The position numbers were made by a program, and so were the translations under genes. From positions 1 to 44,198 of the IMG/VR virus record IMGVR_UViG_3300020222_001393: DNA of 44,198 nt. One strand, given 5' to 3'. Shown piece by piece: positions 24,353 to 32,768 of this stretch; positions within the stretch are counted from its first letter, which is position 1; each line of letters opens with the position of its first letter. The stretch is from a virus. The notes beneath the pieces are model-generated. The model did no database searches and was not told where the DNA came from. It saw only the letters and a program-made list of their open reading frames with translations.

Positions 24353-25669
24353 TTACTTAAAAGATTTACGGCCGATTGATTCTCTCACCAAGTTAAGCCT
24401 AGTGTGACATCCTGTTCTTGTTATTCGGTGACACACATCTACTATCATATATATACCACTTTTCTTAGAACTATAAGTCTTTTCTTGTTTGTTTGAAATT
24501 TCAGCAAAGTCACAATGAACCAAATCACCAGCTCTTAAACTCATATCACCAGCAATAGTAAGAGACATCTTGACAGAGAAAAGATTATTATATCTCATAT
24601 AAGATTGTCTTAGAATCTCATCATTACTATAATTAACATATGTTGATTTGGGAAGTTGTTCCTTCAAATTTTTACCGGGAACGAGAAATCCTGGATCATC
24701 CCACTTATAAGATATTCTAGATACTTGTTCTTGAACTCCAAGATCTGAAGCAATCTTTGGTTGTTCTTTTCCCCCAGTATTATCCTCATTAAATTGACTA
24801 GATGCCTCGAAAGGATTTTCTCTATATGCACTCTCATAAGAATTAACCGCTTTCATTTTAGCAGCAGTTTGAGATCCAGTTGTTAATGCACTCTTCATAT
24901 CAAATGAATTATCAAAACTAAAATCTAATATTTTTGCATCATATCCTGGAGGAACTTCACCAATAGAATTTGTAAAAACTAATTTTCTTTTTGGTTCTTG
25001 ATCGATAAAAAGTTTGTCAATTGATTTAAATTTAAATCCTTCATAGGTTTCATAAAAGAAATATCCAGCAAGATTACCTTTTGCGTCTTTGACATCAGGA
25101 ACTGACCTTGGACCTAACCATGTACACTTGTAAAATGGCTTTTCTACATTTCCAATAAAACTCAAATTATTCAATGTAGGATCAATATCTACTTCTTTTT
25201 CCGTCTTTAAAACTTCAGTAAGTATCTTCTCTACTGAATCAGATATCTTTCCATCAAATCTTTGTCTTACTCTATATTGTTCTAACTCATTATTAATTGA
25301 CTCTTTTGAGAATAAGTCGATTGTGAAAGCCATCTTATTTGTACTTTCCTCAATAGCTCTTGTTTTATCAATCCTTAGTTGTTTGTCTCCAGTAAAGTCC
25401 AAAGAAAATCCATAACCATCATTCATCCTGAGTTGAACTTTTTCACCAACTGTTAGATTAATACTACCATCTTCAAATAAAGAAAAATCTTTGCCACCAG
25501 CATCTACAATAGTTGAAGTCACCCTAACAGTATTATCCAAAATACTCTCATAATAATTTAACTCAATTACTCCAGAAGAAATTTCTAAACTTCCAGAATA
25601 GTTTGAGGTAATTTCAAATAAACTTATTTGAGCTTCTCCTGCTTGTGCTGCAATATTTGCTGCTGGCAT
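24353..25669 (-). CDS. Baseplate hub protein, gp27-like
   Basis: A 438-residue protein with beta-barrel character. Residues 20-120 (SLEISSGVIELNYYESILDN, TVRVTSTIVDAGG) and 130-240 resemble the two tail-tube-like domains of hub proteins. The C-terminus SLRAGDLVHCDFAEIS...GIYMIVDVCHRITR...TRLNLVRES is the ending shared by T4 gp27, P2 gpD and similar hubs. A trimer should connect tube and spike. It is followed by the OB-fold protein as in T4 (27-5 order). Confidence 0.65.
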   Translation of the reverse strand: MPAANIAAQAGEAQISLFEITSNYSGSLEISSGVIELNYYESILDNTVRVTSTIVDAGGKDFSLFEDGSINLTVGEKVQLRMNDGYGFSLDFTGDKQLRIDKTRAIEESTNKMAFTIDLFSKESINNELEQYRVRQRFDGKISDSVEKILTEVLKTEKEVDIDPTLNNLSFIGNVEKPFYKCTWLGPRSVPDVKDAKGNLAGYFFYETYEGFKFKSIDKLFIDQEPKRKLVFTNSIGEVPPGYDAKILDFSFDNSFDMKSALTTGSQTAAKMKAVNSYESAYRENPFEASSQFNEDNTGGKEQPKIASDLGVQEQVSRISYKWDDPGFLVPGKNLKEQLPKSTYVNYSNDEILRQSYMRYNNLFSVKMSLTIAGDMSLRAGDLVHCDFAEISNKQEKTYSSKKSGIYMIVDVCHRITRTGCHTRLNLVRESIGRKSFK

Positions 25670-25675
25670 TTAATC

Positions 25676-27934
25676 TTATCCTCTGAAATTATTCATACCA
25701 CTACTATTTACTCCACCAATTACTGGAAATGAAGTTTTACTTCTGTTCATAGACATCGGGACTGGCTTTTCAATAATTACTGGTTGAATTAGCATCATAG
25801 TTCCACTTTCTGAGTATGATGGATATGATGAAACTGATGATGTATTTTTCTTTTCTGGTTTTTCTATTGGAGGAACTTCACCACCTCCCTTCATTCCAAA
25901 CCAACCACGAGGATCCGTTGCCCATCTCTTTGGAGTTAATCCTTTTTGAACTTCAGGATCTTTTAAAGCTTCAGCGTAACTTCCATAAGTTTTTCCAGTT
26001 GTACTTGAATAATATTTACCTTTAGAAGCTGCATATTCTTGAGCAGCTTTATCTGCAGATTGAGATGTTGGTGTAGATTTTGCAGTTGATGATCCCTGTT
26101 TAATCTGATTAAAAACAGGTTTCATTTTTTCAAAATCAATACTTCCAGTATTGTTTGGTAGAACAAACCCAGAAGCACTCTTAAATGTCCCAAATTCTCC
26201 TGCTAGTTGTTCACTGAAAGCCTCATCAGATATCTTACCTTGCAACCATAAGTCAAGTTTTCTATTCTTCTTAAGATAAGCAATAACCATTCTATCTTGA
26301 TTCTCAGGTGAGAACTTTGATTGTAGTGAGAGTCCAGCAGCGGCAGCATAAGTTTCTGGATACAACATTTGATATCTACCAATTGCTGCCGATCTTCTAC
26401 CATCTTTCAGTTTTTCTTTCTGAAATGCAATAACCTCACCAATTGTCATATCCAAAATCTGAGGATGTGATTCACTTGGGAACATTGCAGAATATCCACC
26501 ACCTGGAGATTCACCAGAACTAATCATATCTAATAAAGGTTTTAGATTTCCACCACCGCCTCCCGAAGGAACTCTTGATACTTTTTGTTGACCTTGCTCT
26601 TCACCAGAAACTCTAGAATATCTTTCAGTTTCTTCCTTTGTCCATTTCTTTGGAGTGAATTTTCTATTACCTTTTTCATCAACGGTAACAAAACCCTCTT
26701 TACCTTTTTCTTTAGCAAGTTGTTTAACCTGTTCGGAAGGTTTAACCTTAACATCTCCACCAATTCTAAAAACACTATCTTGATGAGGTCTTGGATCTAT
26801 GAATCCACCTGGATTCCATCCGTCCCATTTAGTTGCAACTTTAAAATCTAAGTGAGGTCCAGTAGAAAATCCAGTATCTCCTATTGTTCCAATAACTGGA
26901 GCATTTCCTGCGCTTGCACTTATCTTTTGGCCCTTCTTAACATATATGTCTTGAAGATGATTGAACATTGAATAAGTTCCATTATTATGTTTAACTAATA
27001 TAAAATTACCATATCCACCATTATCTCCCATAGCTGCTTCAACTACTTCACCACTTTTTATCAAAGAAATTTTAGTTCCTTCAGGATAACCATAGTCTAT
27101 ACCTGTATGAGGTTTTGGTCTAAACCTTTCTTGAGAACCATAAGTGCTTGTAATTACTCCTTGAGAAGGAATAATACCTCCGCTTACTTGTGATGGAGGT
27201 GCTTGAAGAGTAGATGGTTGAGATCCTTGACCTGGTTGTTGTGGAAGTTTGGAAAGAGTTCCAGTTGAAGGTGAAGTTTTTTGTCCTCCAGGTGCACCGG
27301 GAGCTCCAGGTAATGCACCAGGTTGAGCTTGTTGTTCGGGAGGTTGTTCAACAATTCCAAGTAAACTTAATACACCTCCAAAGAAAGAATCAATATCTAA
27401 GAGAACATTATTCAAAGCACTTTGAAGTTTTTGAGAATCTCCTGTACCACGAATTACATCCCAAGTTTTATATCCTATGTCAATAAAAGTCACAAACCCA
27501 TCAAAAATTCCAAAAGCAATTTTTGAAAAAGCATCAATAACTTTTACTGACCCCATTACAATATTTGAAAGTGGTCCACTCAGTTCACCAAAATACTTTG
27601 AAAAGGTATTGTATAACCATCCAAAAGCCATAAAAATTAAAAACTTTTGAATCGTATTTCTTCCAGGAATTGCATTAGCTAATTTACCAACACCTCTCAC
27701 AATAAATTTACCAGCCTCAATTTTATTTTCCTTTTCCTGTCTTTGATTTTTTTCTTCCTCTATTTTCGTTGTACTAACACTTCTTTGTCTGATTGATAAG
27801 ATCTTTTTTAGAGATCCATCAATTTGTGTTAATTTTTCTTTAGCTACTACAGATCCTTCCTGATTAATTTTTGCAGTTCTATTAAAAAATTTAATAGGAG
27901 ATAGTGTTGGTTTATTTGGTGATTCTACTGCCAT
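25676..27934 (-). CDS. Tail protein with M23 endopeptidase and lysozyme-like domains
   Basis: A 752-residue protein. Residues 90-200 contain hydrophobic helices; 200-250 is a P/G/Q linker. Residues about 258-385 are an M23 peptidase domain with H276 and D280 in HTGIDYG, H326 in MFNHLQ and H361 in TGPHLDF; the usual second histidine of the last motif is D363. Residues about 465-605 resemble GH104 (lambda endolysin R-like) muramidase: GESPGGGYSAMF, SHPQILDMTIGEVIAFQ, AIGRYQMLYPETY, FSPENQDRMV. Near the end is RWATDPRGWFGMKGGG (670-685), shared with the neighbour. Likely cuts host peptidoglycan during injection. Confidence 0.8.
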   Translation of the reverse strand: MAVESPNKPTLSPIKFFNRTAKINQEGSVVAKEKLTQIDGSLKKILSIRQRSVSTTKIEEEKNQRQEKENKIEAGKFIVRGVGKLANAIPGRNTIQKFLIFMAFGWLYNTFSKYFGELSGPLSNIVMGSVKVIDAFSKIAFGIFDGFVTFIDIGYKTWDVIRGTGDSQKLQSALNNVLLDIDSFFGGVLSLLGIVEQPPEQQAQPGALPGAPGAPGGQKTSPSTGTLSKLPQQPGQGSQPSTLQAPPSQVSGGIIPSQGVITSTYGSQERFRPKPHTGIDYGYPEGTKISLIKSGEVVEAAMGDNGGYGNFILVKHNNGTYSMFNHLQDIYVKKGQKISASAGNAPVIGTIGDTGFSTGPHLDFKVATKWDGWNPGGFIDPRPHQDSVFRIGGDVKVKPSEQVKQLAKEKGKEGFVTVDEKGNRKFTPKKWTKEETERYSRVSGEEQGQQKVSRVPSGGGGGNLKPLLDMISSGESPGGGYSAMFPSESHPQILDMTIGEVIAFQKEKLKDGRRSAAIGRYQMLYPETYAAAAGLSLQSKFSPENQDRMVIAYLKKNRKLDLWLQGKISDEAFSEQLAGEFGTFKSASGFVLPNNTGSIDFEKMKPVFNQIKQGSSTAKSTPTSQSADKAAQEYAASKGKYYSSTTGKTYGSYAEALKDPEVQKGLTPKRWATDPRGWFGMKGGGEVPPIEKPEKKNTSSVSSYPSYSESGTMMLIQPVIIEKPVPMSMNRSKTSFPVIGGVNSSGMNNFRG

Positions 27935-30153
27935 TATCCTATACCATAGATATTAGCGTTAATTGACCTAACCTCAGATCCATTTGGCGACTCTGCCGAC
28001 ATACCAGGAGCCACACTTCCCTTACCTTCAGATGAATACTGTTGACCACCAGAAATTACTTGTGGGGGTAATGTCATCATACCACCAGTTCCAACTTTAG
28101 GAAGAGGGGTAGGAGTATATCTATCTATTTTTGGTTTATCAATTAATTTAGAAGGATTGGAATCTGAATCAGTTTTAGCGACTAACTGATCTATCAAATT
28201 TTTACCAAGTAAATCAACAGTTCCCTTAGGAAGAATATATTCTCCTGGTTGAACTGATATTCCTTGAGTATCACTAGCATTTGGAGGATTATCAATCTCT
28301 ATTCCAGTATGATCTCTGATCATTCCACCACCCTTCATTCCAAACCAACCACGAGGGTCTATTGCCCATCTTTCTTGCTTCGTTGGCTTGGATTTGGCAG
28401 GTTGGGTTTCTTCCTTCTTTGGTTTTGGTTTCCGTATAACTTGTTCTAGTTGTTCACCAACACTATATCTTCTGTCTAAATGAGCAACTCCAGCCTTTTC
28501 ATACCTTGTAAGGAATGCTTCAGTAGCTTCTTGAACTGTTTTTGCGGTGTTAATAATATTTTTTACTTCTCTATATTCTGGATGATTATTTAATTCATGA
28601 AGAATGAAATCAATCTGAGTATTTAAATCATTCCATGGCTTTCTTCTAGATTTAGCAAAAGATACCAAATTAATATTATCAGTATCATATCTTCCACCTT
28701 GTTCCCATTGAACTAATCCTCTTCCTGGCCCTCCATCTTGTTGCATAGTAGATGGATCATAAGTATACCCAGTTTCTACTCCAATATTAGATACAATACC
28801 CATTGCAGCAGTTGAAGTAAGTCCACCAGATATTAGTCTATTGTAAATATGAAGTGCTTTTTGGTTTATAAGAGAATTTTGTTTTCCAACTAGACCACCT
28901 GTGTTGAATTTCATCATTTTGGGTTGATTGGCATCGGGACCTCCATAAAGTCTATTCAATGCTAAGAATACTTCAGCCCCGATTGCATTTACAGTTTCTT
29001 TATTGATTACTACTTCACCCTCAGTCAACATGGCTGGAACTTTATCAATTCCTTTTGGACCAGACACTAAACCACCAGAGGCATATGCCGCCATACTTCT
29101 ACCAACATCAGCTCCCAAAAATCCCAAACCAATTGGTCCAGGAATAGCAGATCCAGCAGCTAAAGCAGCTCCACCAAAATCACCTTGAACTGCTCTAACT
29201 CCAGCCAATCCAAGACCGACAGCTGTTTGAGCTCCGGGGAGAATTCTAGCACCAAGTTTTCCTGCAGATTGAAGTCCAAATCTTCCAGCAAATCTAGAAA
29301 GAACTCCTCCAGCTTTACTAAAGATAGGCCCAAGAGCTTTAGAAGCCAATCTAGCACTAAATTGTAAAAGACTTCCTGTAAGTTTAAAAATAAATCCCCT
29401 AAGAGGTCTAATATAGAGTGCAAGCAAAAGAGGCCAAAAATCTTTTAGGAATCTACCAAGAGATTGTATTTTTTCAACATTACTTGGATCCTTTAACCAC
29501 TCAACTAATTGTAAAAATATTTTACCAAGAAAAATAAATTTAATAAATCCAAATATTTTATCTAAAATATTCTGAAATGGTGCAACAATTTTATTAAAAG
29601 TATCAGAAGCTTTTTGAATTATATTAGATTTACTTTCTAAAGACTCTTCTTTAATTCTTCTAGATTTCTTTTCTTGATCAAGAGCAGCTTCACCAGCTTT
29701 TTTTATCTCAAGTTCATAAAGATTATTTACAGTCTCAAGTATTGAAGAAAGTGTTTTATTTAATTCAACAAATTGATCTTGAGGTATAGGTTGCTGTACA
29801 ACTTGTTGTTGTGGAACTTCAGTAACTTGTTGTCGTAATTCTGCGGTTTTTTGAGATAATGCTAAGAGACCAGCACCAGGTAAAGATAATTTTTTAGATA
29901 CAATATTACCAACACCACCAAGACTATCTACAGTTATCTTTTTGGGTTCTGGTTTAAATCTTCCTTCAATTCCCCTTATTCTTTTTCTTTCATTTGCAAG
30001 AAGTGCAAGTTCTTCTTGAGGTAACTTATTTGCACCTTTAATCATAGCCTCCCGAAGGAGAGTCATATAGGTATCATAATCTAAGTCAAAAACGTCCTCA
30101 AGACCCAGTAGCCTTAAAATCCTTTCATCAATTTGTTCGGATACTGGGTTCAT
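27934..30153 (-). CDS. Tape-measure/hub-like tail protein with tail lysozyme domain
   Basis: A 739-residue protein. N-terminus MNPVSEQIDERILRLLGLED then helical; hydrophobic stretch 200-255; residues 355-400 have the GPKGIDKVPAMLTEGEVVIN motif common in tape-measure proteins. Residues about 433-573 are a phage tail lysozyme domain (IYNRLISGGLTSTAAMGIVS, NIGVETGYTYDPSTMQQDGG, GLVQWEQGGRYD), with E460 as candidate acid. Residues 595-610 are RWAIDPRGWFGMKGGG. One-base overlap with the next gene. It may act as ruler/hub and peptidoglycan hydrolase; exact T4 equivalent (gp29 position) is inference. Confidence 0.7.
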   Translation of the reverse strand: MNPVSEQIDERILRLLGLEDVFDLDYDTYMTLLREAMIKGANKLPQEELALLANERKRIRGIEGRFKPEPKKITVDSLGGVGNIVSKKLSLPGAGLLALSQKTAELRQQVTEVPQQQVVQQPIPQDQFVELNKTLSSILETVNNLYELEIKKAGEAALDQEKKSRRIKEESLESKSNIIQKASDTFNKIVAPFQNILDKIFGFIKFIFLGKIFLQLVEWLKDPSNVEKIQSLGRFLKDFWPLLLALYIRPLRGFIFKLTGSLLQFSARLASKALGPIFSKAGGVLSRFAGRFGLQSAGKLGARILPGAQTAVGLGLAGVRAVQGDFGGAALAAGSAIPGPIGLGFLGADVGRSMAAYASGGLVSGPKGIDKVPAMLTEGEVVINKETVNAIGAEVFLALNRLYGGPDANQPKMMKFNTGGLVGKQNSLINQKALHIYNRLISGGLTSTAAMGIVSNIGVETGYTYDPSTMQQDGGPGRGLVQWEQGGRYDTDNINLVSFAKSRRKPWNDLNTQIDFILHELNNHPEYREVKNIINTAKTVQEATEAFLTRYEKAGVAHLDRRYSVGEQLEQVIRKPKPKKEETQPAKSKPTKQERWAIDPRGWFGMKGGGMIRDHTGIEIDNPPNASDTQGISVQPGEYILPKGTVDLLGKNLIDQLVAKTDSDSNPSKLIDKPKIDRYTPTPLPKVGTGGMMTLPPQVISGGQQYSSEGKGSVAPGMSAESPNGSEVRSINANIYGIG

Positions 30154-30332
30154 GTTATCCCTTGTTGCAACTTGTGTTTGAGTTCTTCTTCTTCCAGATG
30201 ATCCTTAAGGAGTCCGACATAGATATCTCTCTCCCAAGGTATCATATTTTCAATCTCCGTTAATGAATATTTATGATACTGCATTAACGCAAAATTAAGT
30301 TTGAAGTAGTTCTCAAGGTCCATGTGGACCAT
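30150..30332 (-). CDS. Small baseplate hub assembly protein, gp51-like (tentative)
   Basis: A 60-residue helical protein, LENYFKLNFALMQYHKYSLT then MIPWERDIYVGLLKDHLEEE. The pattern of a short Y-rich helix and WERDIYVxLLxxHLEEE is typical for the small protein following gp26 in T4-like cyanophages; I name gp51 only tentatively. Stop overlaps the next ATG by four bases. A GGTCC-ACAT-GGACC palindrome at its start may affect translation. A CATAAATA box inside it (30268-30275) could serve the next gene. Confidence 0.55.
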   Translation of the reverse strand: MVHMDLENYFKLNFALMQYHKYSLTEIENMIPWERDIYVGLLKDHLEEEELKHKLQQGIT

Positions 30333-30334
30333 AC

Positions 30335-31054
30335 CTATGCGAAAAAACTTGAGAGTCCCTCCAATATAATCTCATTTTCTACACCAGTATTTGGATTCTT
30401 TACATGAATAGTATGAGAGAGTTTTGGCATCGTTTCAAAAAACTTCTCAATTTGTTTGAACTGGCTTGAGTTCATCTGTTCGAGAAATTCTTCAAGTTCC
30501 TTTTTAGTAACATCCGAAGAGCTCCAAACTTCCTCTTCATTATAAATTTTATCAATACAAGAAGCAATCAAGTCAAATGATTGATCCATTGCATTATCAG
30601 TATTAAAATCAAAATTACTCTTGATAAACTGATCTAATGATGGATATTTCATTTCCATCACCAAAGAATCATCTAGTTTAATTTTATTACTATGATCTGG
30701 ATTTTTTATTACTTGAATGTCATCTAAAAGAATTTTAACAGGAACAGTAGTAACTCCATCGTCTTGACAAATAATATTTAATTCAACTTCTTCTCCAACT
30801 GATTTACATCTAATATTGAGGAAAAGATATTCAATATCAAAAGTGGGAAGTGTTTCTACTTTAATTCCTCTCGTTTCTATACAATTTTTGATAACTGTTT
30901 TAATAGCAGTGGTAATCTGTTTAGGATCTTCAGATTCCATTGCAAGAACTAAAAGCTTTTCTTCTCTTACAAGAAAAGGTCGATACTTGATTGGTTTTCC
31001 TGTAGATGGCAACTCAAGTTCATAAGTTGGCGTCGAAATCTTAGGTAAAGGCAT
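30335..31054 (-). CDS. 26: Baseplate hub subunit gp26-like (T4_baseplate family)
   Basis: A 239-residue protein. KYRPFLVREEKLLVLAMESE near residue 24 and LPTFDIEYLFLNIRCKSVGE around 84-103 are hallmarks of the T4 baseplate family (PF12322). The C-terminus (QIEKFFETMPKLSHTIHVKN) also fits. It builds the hub to which wedges attach. A late promoter AATAAATA lies 27 bases upstream and the gene opens the long hub operon running down to 19121. Confidence 0.75.
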   Translation of the reverse strand: MPLPKISTPTYELELPSTGKPIKYRPFLVREEKLLVLAMESEDPKQITTAIKTVIKNCIETRGIKVETLPTFDIEYLFLNIRCKSVGEEVELNIICQDDGVTTVPVKILLDDIQVIKNPDHSNKIKLDDSLVMEMKYPSLDQFIKSNFDFNTDNAMDQSFDLIASCIDKIYNEEEVWSSSDVTKKELEEFLEQMNSSQFKQIEKFFETMPKLSHTIHVKNPNTGVENEIILEGLSSFFA

Positions 31055-31081
31055 AATATCCTATAGTGTTTTCAGTACGAT

Positions 31082-31089
31082 TATTTATT
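31082..31089 (-). promoter_or_regulatory. T4-type late promoter AATAAATA (hub operon)
   Basis: Minus-strand box 27 bases upstream of the gp26-like ATG at 31054. Confidence 0.65.
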
Positions 31090-31091
31090 GT

Positions 31092-31865
31092 CTAAAATAA
31101 AGCCCCAGATCCAGCTGACTTATTATACAATGGATTTTCAATTACAGTTTGTCTGATTTTACTATTTTCATCCAATCCTATTTGAGGATCTCCATAAGTT
31201 GGAGGAATCTCTGAAGGAAATGCTGGGTTTGGTACACCATTAGGTGTTGATGGTTTTGGTTCAGTTTCAATCGATTGTTGTCCAGTAGTAAAAATATATC
31301 GATCATAGTTAAATGAAACTCGACATCTCAAGATATCAGAATTTTGATAGGAGACTGGCATCGAACTCATCGCAATTGGATATGCATTAATAAATTTATA
31401 CTCTAATAAATCTCCTTTGAAGTCTCTTTCAAATTTTGTAAGATAAATTACTTTTTTATATTCATTAGGATACTTTACTCTGTAAAAAAATCCACCAAGA
31501 TCTTCCTGAGTATCATTTGTAATATATCTTATCCAGGATTCAAAAAATAAAATTATTTTATATCCTTGAGAATCTCTATGATCAACATAAAAATTTAAAT
31601 CAATTGTCTGATCATAAGCTTTTCTGTAAGCAAATCTCTCAGTAATACCAGTAAAATCATCCGTAACTTCATTGGTAAACAAAGAAGATCCTGGTAGGGC
31701 AGTTTCATAACAAGATAATGAAAGCAATTCTGTATCATGAAATTTATCTATTTCACCAATACCTGTTGGGGGAATATTACATTGAAACGTTGAAGTTAAA
31801 GCAGGTCGAAGTAACTTTTCCTTTACCTGAAACATCTTTACAGGTTGTGGCTTTGGAGCAGGCAT
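31092..31865 (-). CDS. Tail-tube-fold baseplate protein (gp19/gp54-like)
   Basis: A 257-residue protein. After a short N-terminus it reads LLRPALTSTFQCNIPPTGIG, ETALPGSSLFTNEV, ERFAYRKAYDQTIDLNFYVD, ESWIRYIT, FFYRVKYPNEYKKVIYLTKF, FINAYPIAMSSMPVSYQNSD and RCRVSFNYDRYIF. This is the strand order of T4 tube-type proteins (gp19, gp54, gp48). The disordered proline-rich tail is additional. Divergent from gp4 at 31901; only 35 bases separate the two starts. Likely at the tube base; not a certain gp54. Confidence 0.6.
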   Translation of the reverse strand: MPAPKPQPVKMFQVKEKLLRPALTSTFQCNIPPTGIGEIDKFHDTELLSLSCYETALPGSSLFTNEVTDDFTGITERFAYRKAYDQTIDLNFYVDHRDSQGYKIILFFESWIRYITNDTQEDLGGFFYRVKYPNEYKKVIYLTKFERDFKGDLLEYKFINAYPIAMSSMPVSYQNSDILRCRVSFNYDRYIFTTGQQSIETEPKPSTPNGVPNPAFPSEIPPTYGDPQIGLDENSKIRQTVIENPLYNKSAGSGALF

Positions 31866-31866
31866 C

Positions 31867-31874
31867 TATAAATA
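31867..31874 (+). promoter_or_regulatory. T4-type late promoter TATAAATA (plus strand)
   Basis: Exact box on the plus strand, 26 bases upstream of the gp4 ATG at 31901, in the divergent gap between gp4 and the tube-fold gene. Confidence 0.7.
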
Positions 31875-31900
31875 CTATTTGACCCGATATATTATGTATA

Positions 31901-32347
31901 ATGGCAGAAAGCATTAAGAGTCGTTATAAACCTGAGTATCCAAACAAGTATAAAGGTGATCCCAATAATATTATTTGTCGTAGTAGTTGGGAAAGAAAAT
32001 TTTGTCGGTGGTGTGACTTAAGTGAAAGTGTATTGGAATGGGGATCAGAAGAGTTCTTCATTCCATACTTTGATCCAACCACTAGTAGAGTCAGAAGATA
32101 TTTCCCAGACTTTATTATCAAGGTTCGTGAACAGTCTGGTGAAATTAAAAAGTATGTGATTGAAGTAAAACCAAAAAGGCAAACCATGCCTCCTGTTCAA
32201 ACAAGTAAGAAGAGAACAAAAACTTATATCAACGAAGTGAAAACTTATGCCATGAATGAAGCTAAGTGGAAAGCAGCTCAAGAATGGTGTAAGGATAGAA
32301 TGATTGAATTTAAGATAATTACAGAAGATAATCTAGGTATCAGATAA
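31901..32347 (+). CDS. 4: Head completion protein gp4
   Basis: A 148-residue protein closely following T4 gp4: YKPEYPNKYKGDPNNIICRS, SWERKFCRWCDLSESVLEWG, SEEFFIPYFDPTTSRVRRYF, PDFIIKV and KKYVIEVKPK. The E-x-K strand after PDF fits a restriction-endonuclease (TnsA N-terminal-like) fold. gp4 completes the filled head before tail joining. First gene of the only plus-strand block; its stop overlaps the next ATG (TAATG). Confidence 0.85.
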   Translation: MAESIKSRYKPEYPNKYKGDPNNIICRSSWERKFCRWCDLSESVLEWGSEEFFIPYFDPTTSRVRRYFPDFIIKVREQSGEIKKYVIEVKPKRQTMPPVQTSKKRTKTYINEVKTYAMNEAKWKAAQEWCKDRMIEFKIITEDNLGIR

Positions 32348-32691
32348 TGTCAAGAATAGAACTTCTCAAGAAAAAACTAGATGGTTCTGAAGATGCTGAC
32401 ATTATTATGATGAACATTCTTGAAATATTCAGAGAAATTGAATATGTTCCAGATCCTGGAAACTACTACACATTCATATACTATCCAAAAACTGAAGGTA
32501 TTCGATATGATGAACATCCTTTAGTTGCCGTAACTGAAATAGAACGATGGGGATTTAGAGGATTTAATTATCATTGGGGAATGATGAGAAACTATACATG
32601 GCAAGAAGTTGTAGGTGCTTGCCATCTTGTCCAACCAGATGAGATCGATTATCTTCGTTCTTTACCTTATGGCAAAATCAGAACTAAATAG
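32347..32691 (+). CDS. Conserved cyanophage protein (114 aa)
   Basis: Helical N-terminus then PDPGNYYTFIYYPKTEGIRY, HPLVAVTEIERWGFRGFNYH and NYTWQEVVGACHLVQPDEID. I recognise it as a small protein commonly accompanying gp4 in T4-like cyanophages but know no function. Beta-barrel-like centre (aromatic and glycine rich) suggests an RNA/protein-binding or structural fold. It overlaps gp4 by one base, and its stop overlaps a late promoter for the next gene. Confidence 0.7.
   Translation: MSRIELLKKKLDGSEDADIIMMNILEIFREIEYVPDPGNYYTFIYYPKTEGIRYDEHPLVAVTEIERWGFRGFNYHWGMMRNYTWQEVVGACHLVQPDEIDYLRSLPYGKIRTK
32683..32690 (+). promoter_or_regulatory. Late promoter variant ACTAAATA (plus strand)
   Basis: Overlaps the TAG stop of the gene ending at 32691, 78 bases upstream of the gp48-like ATG. 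A TATAAT-like box at about 32702-32707 has no clear -35 partner. Confidence 0.4.
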
Positions 32692-32768
32692 ATAAAAAAG
32701 TCTATAATGTCTCATACTCTACAAAAAATTGAGATACTTAATCCTCTTGTAATTGGGGAGGATTTCTA

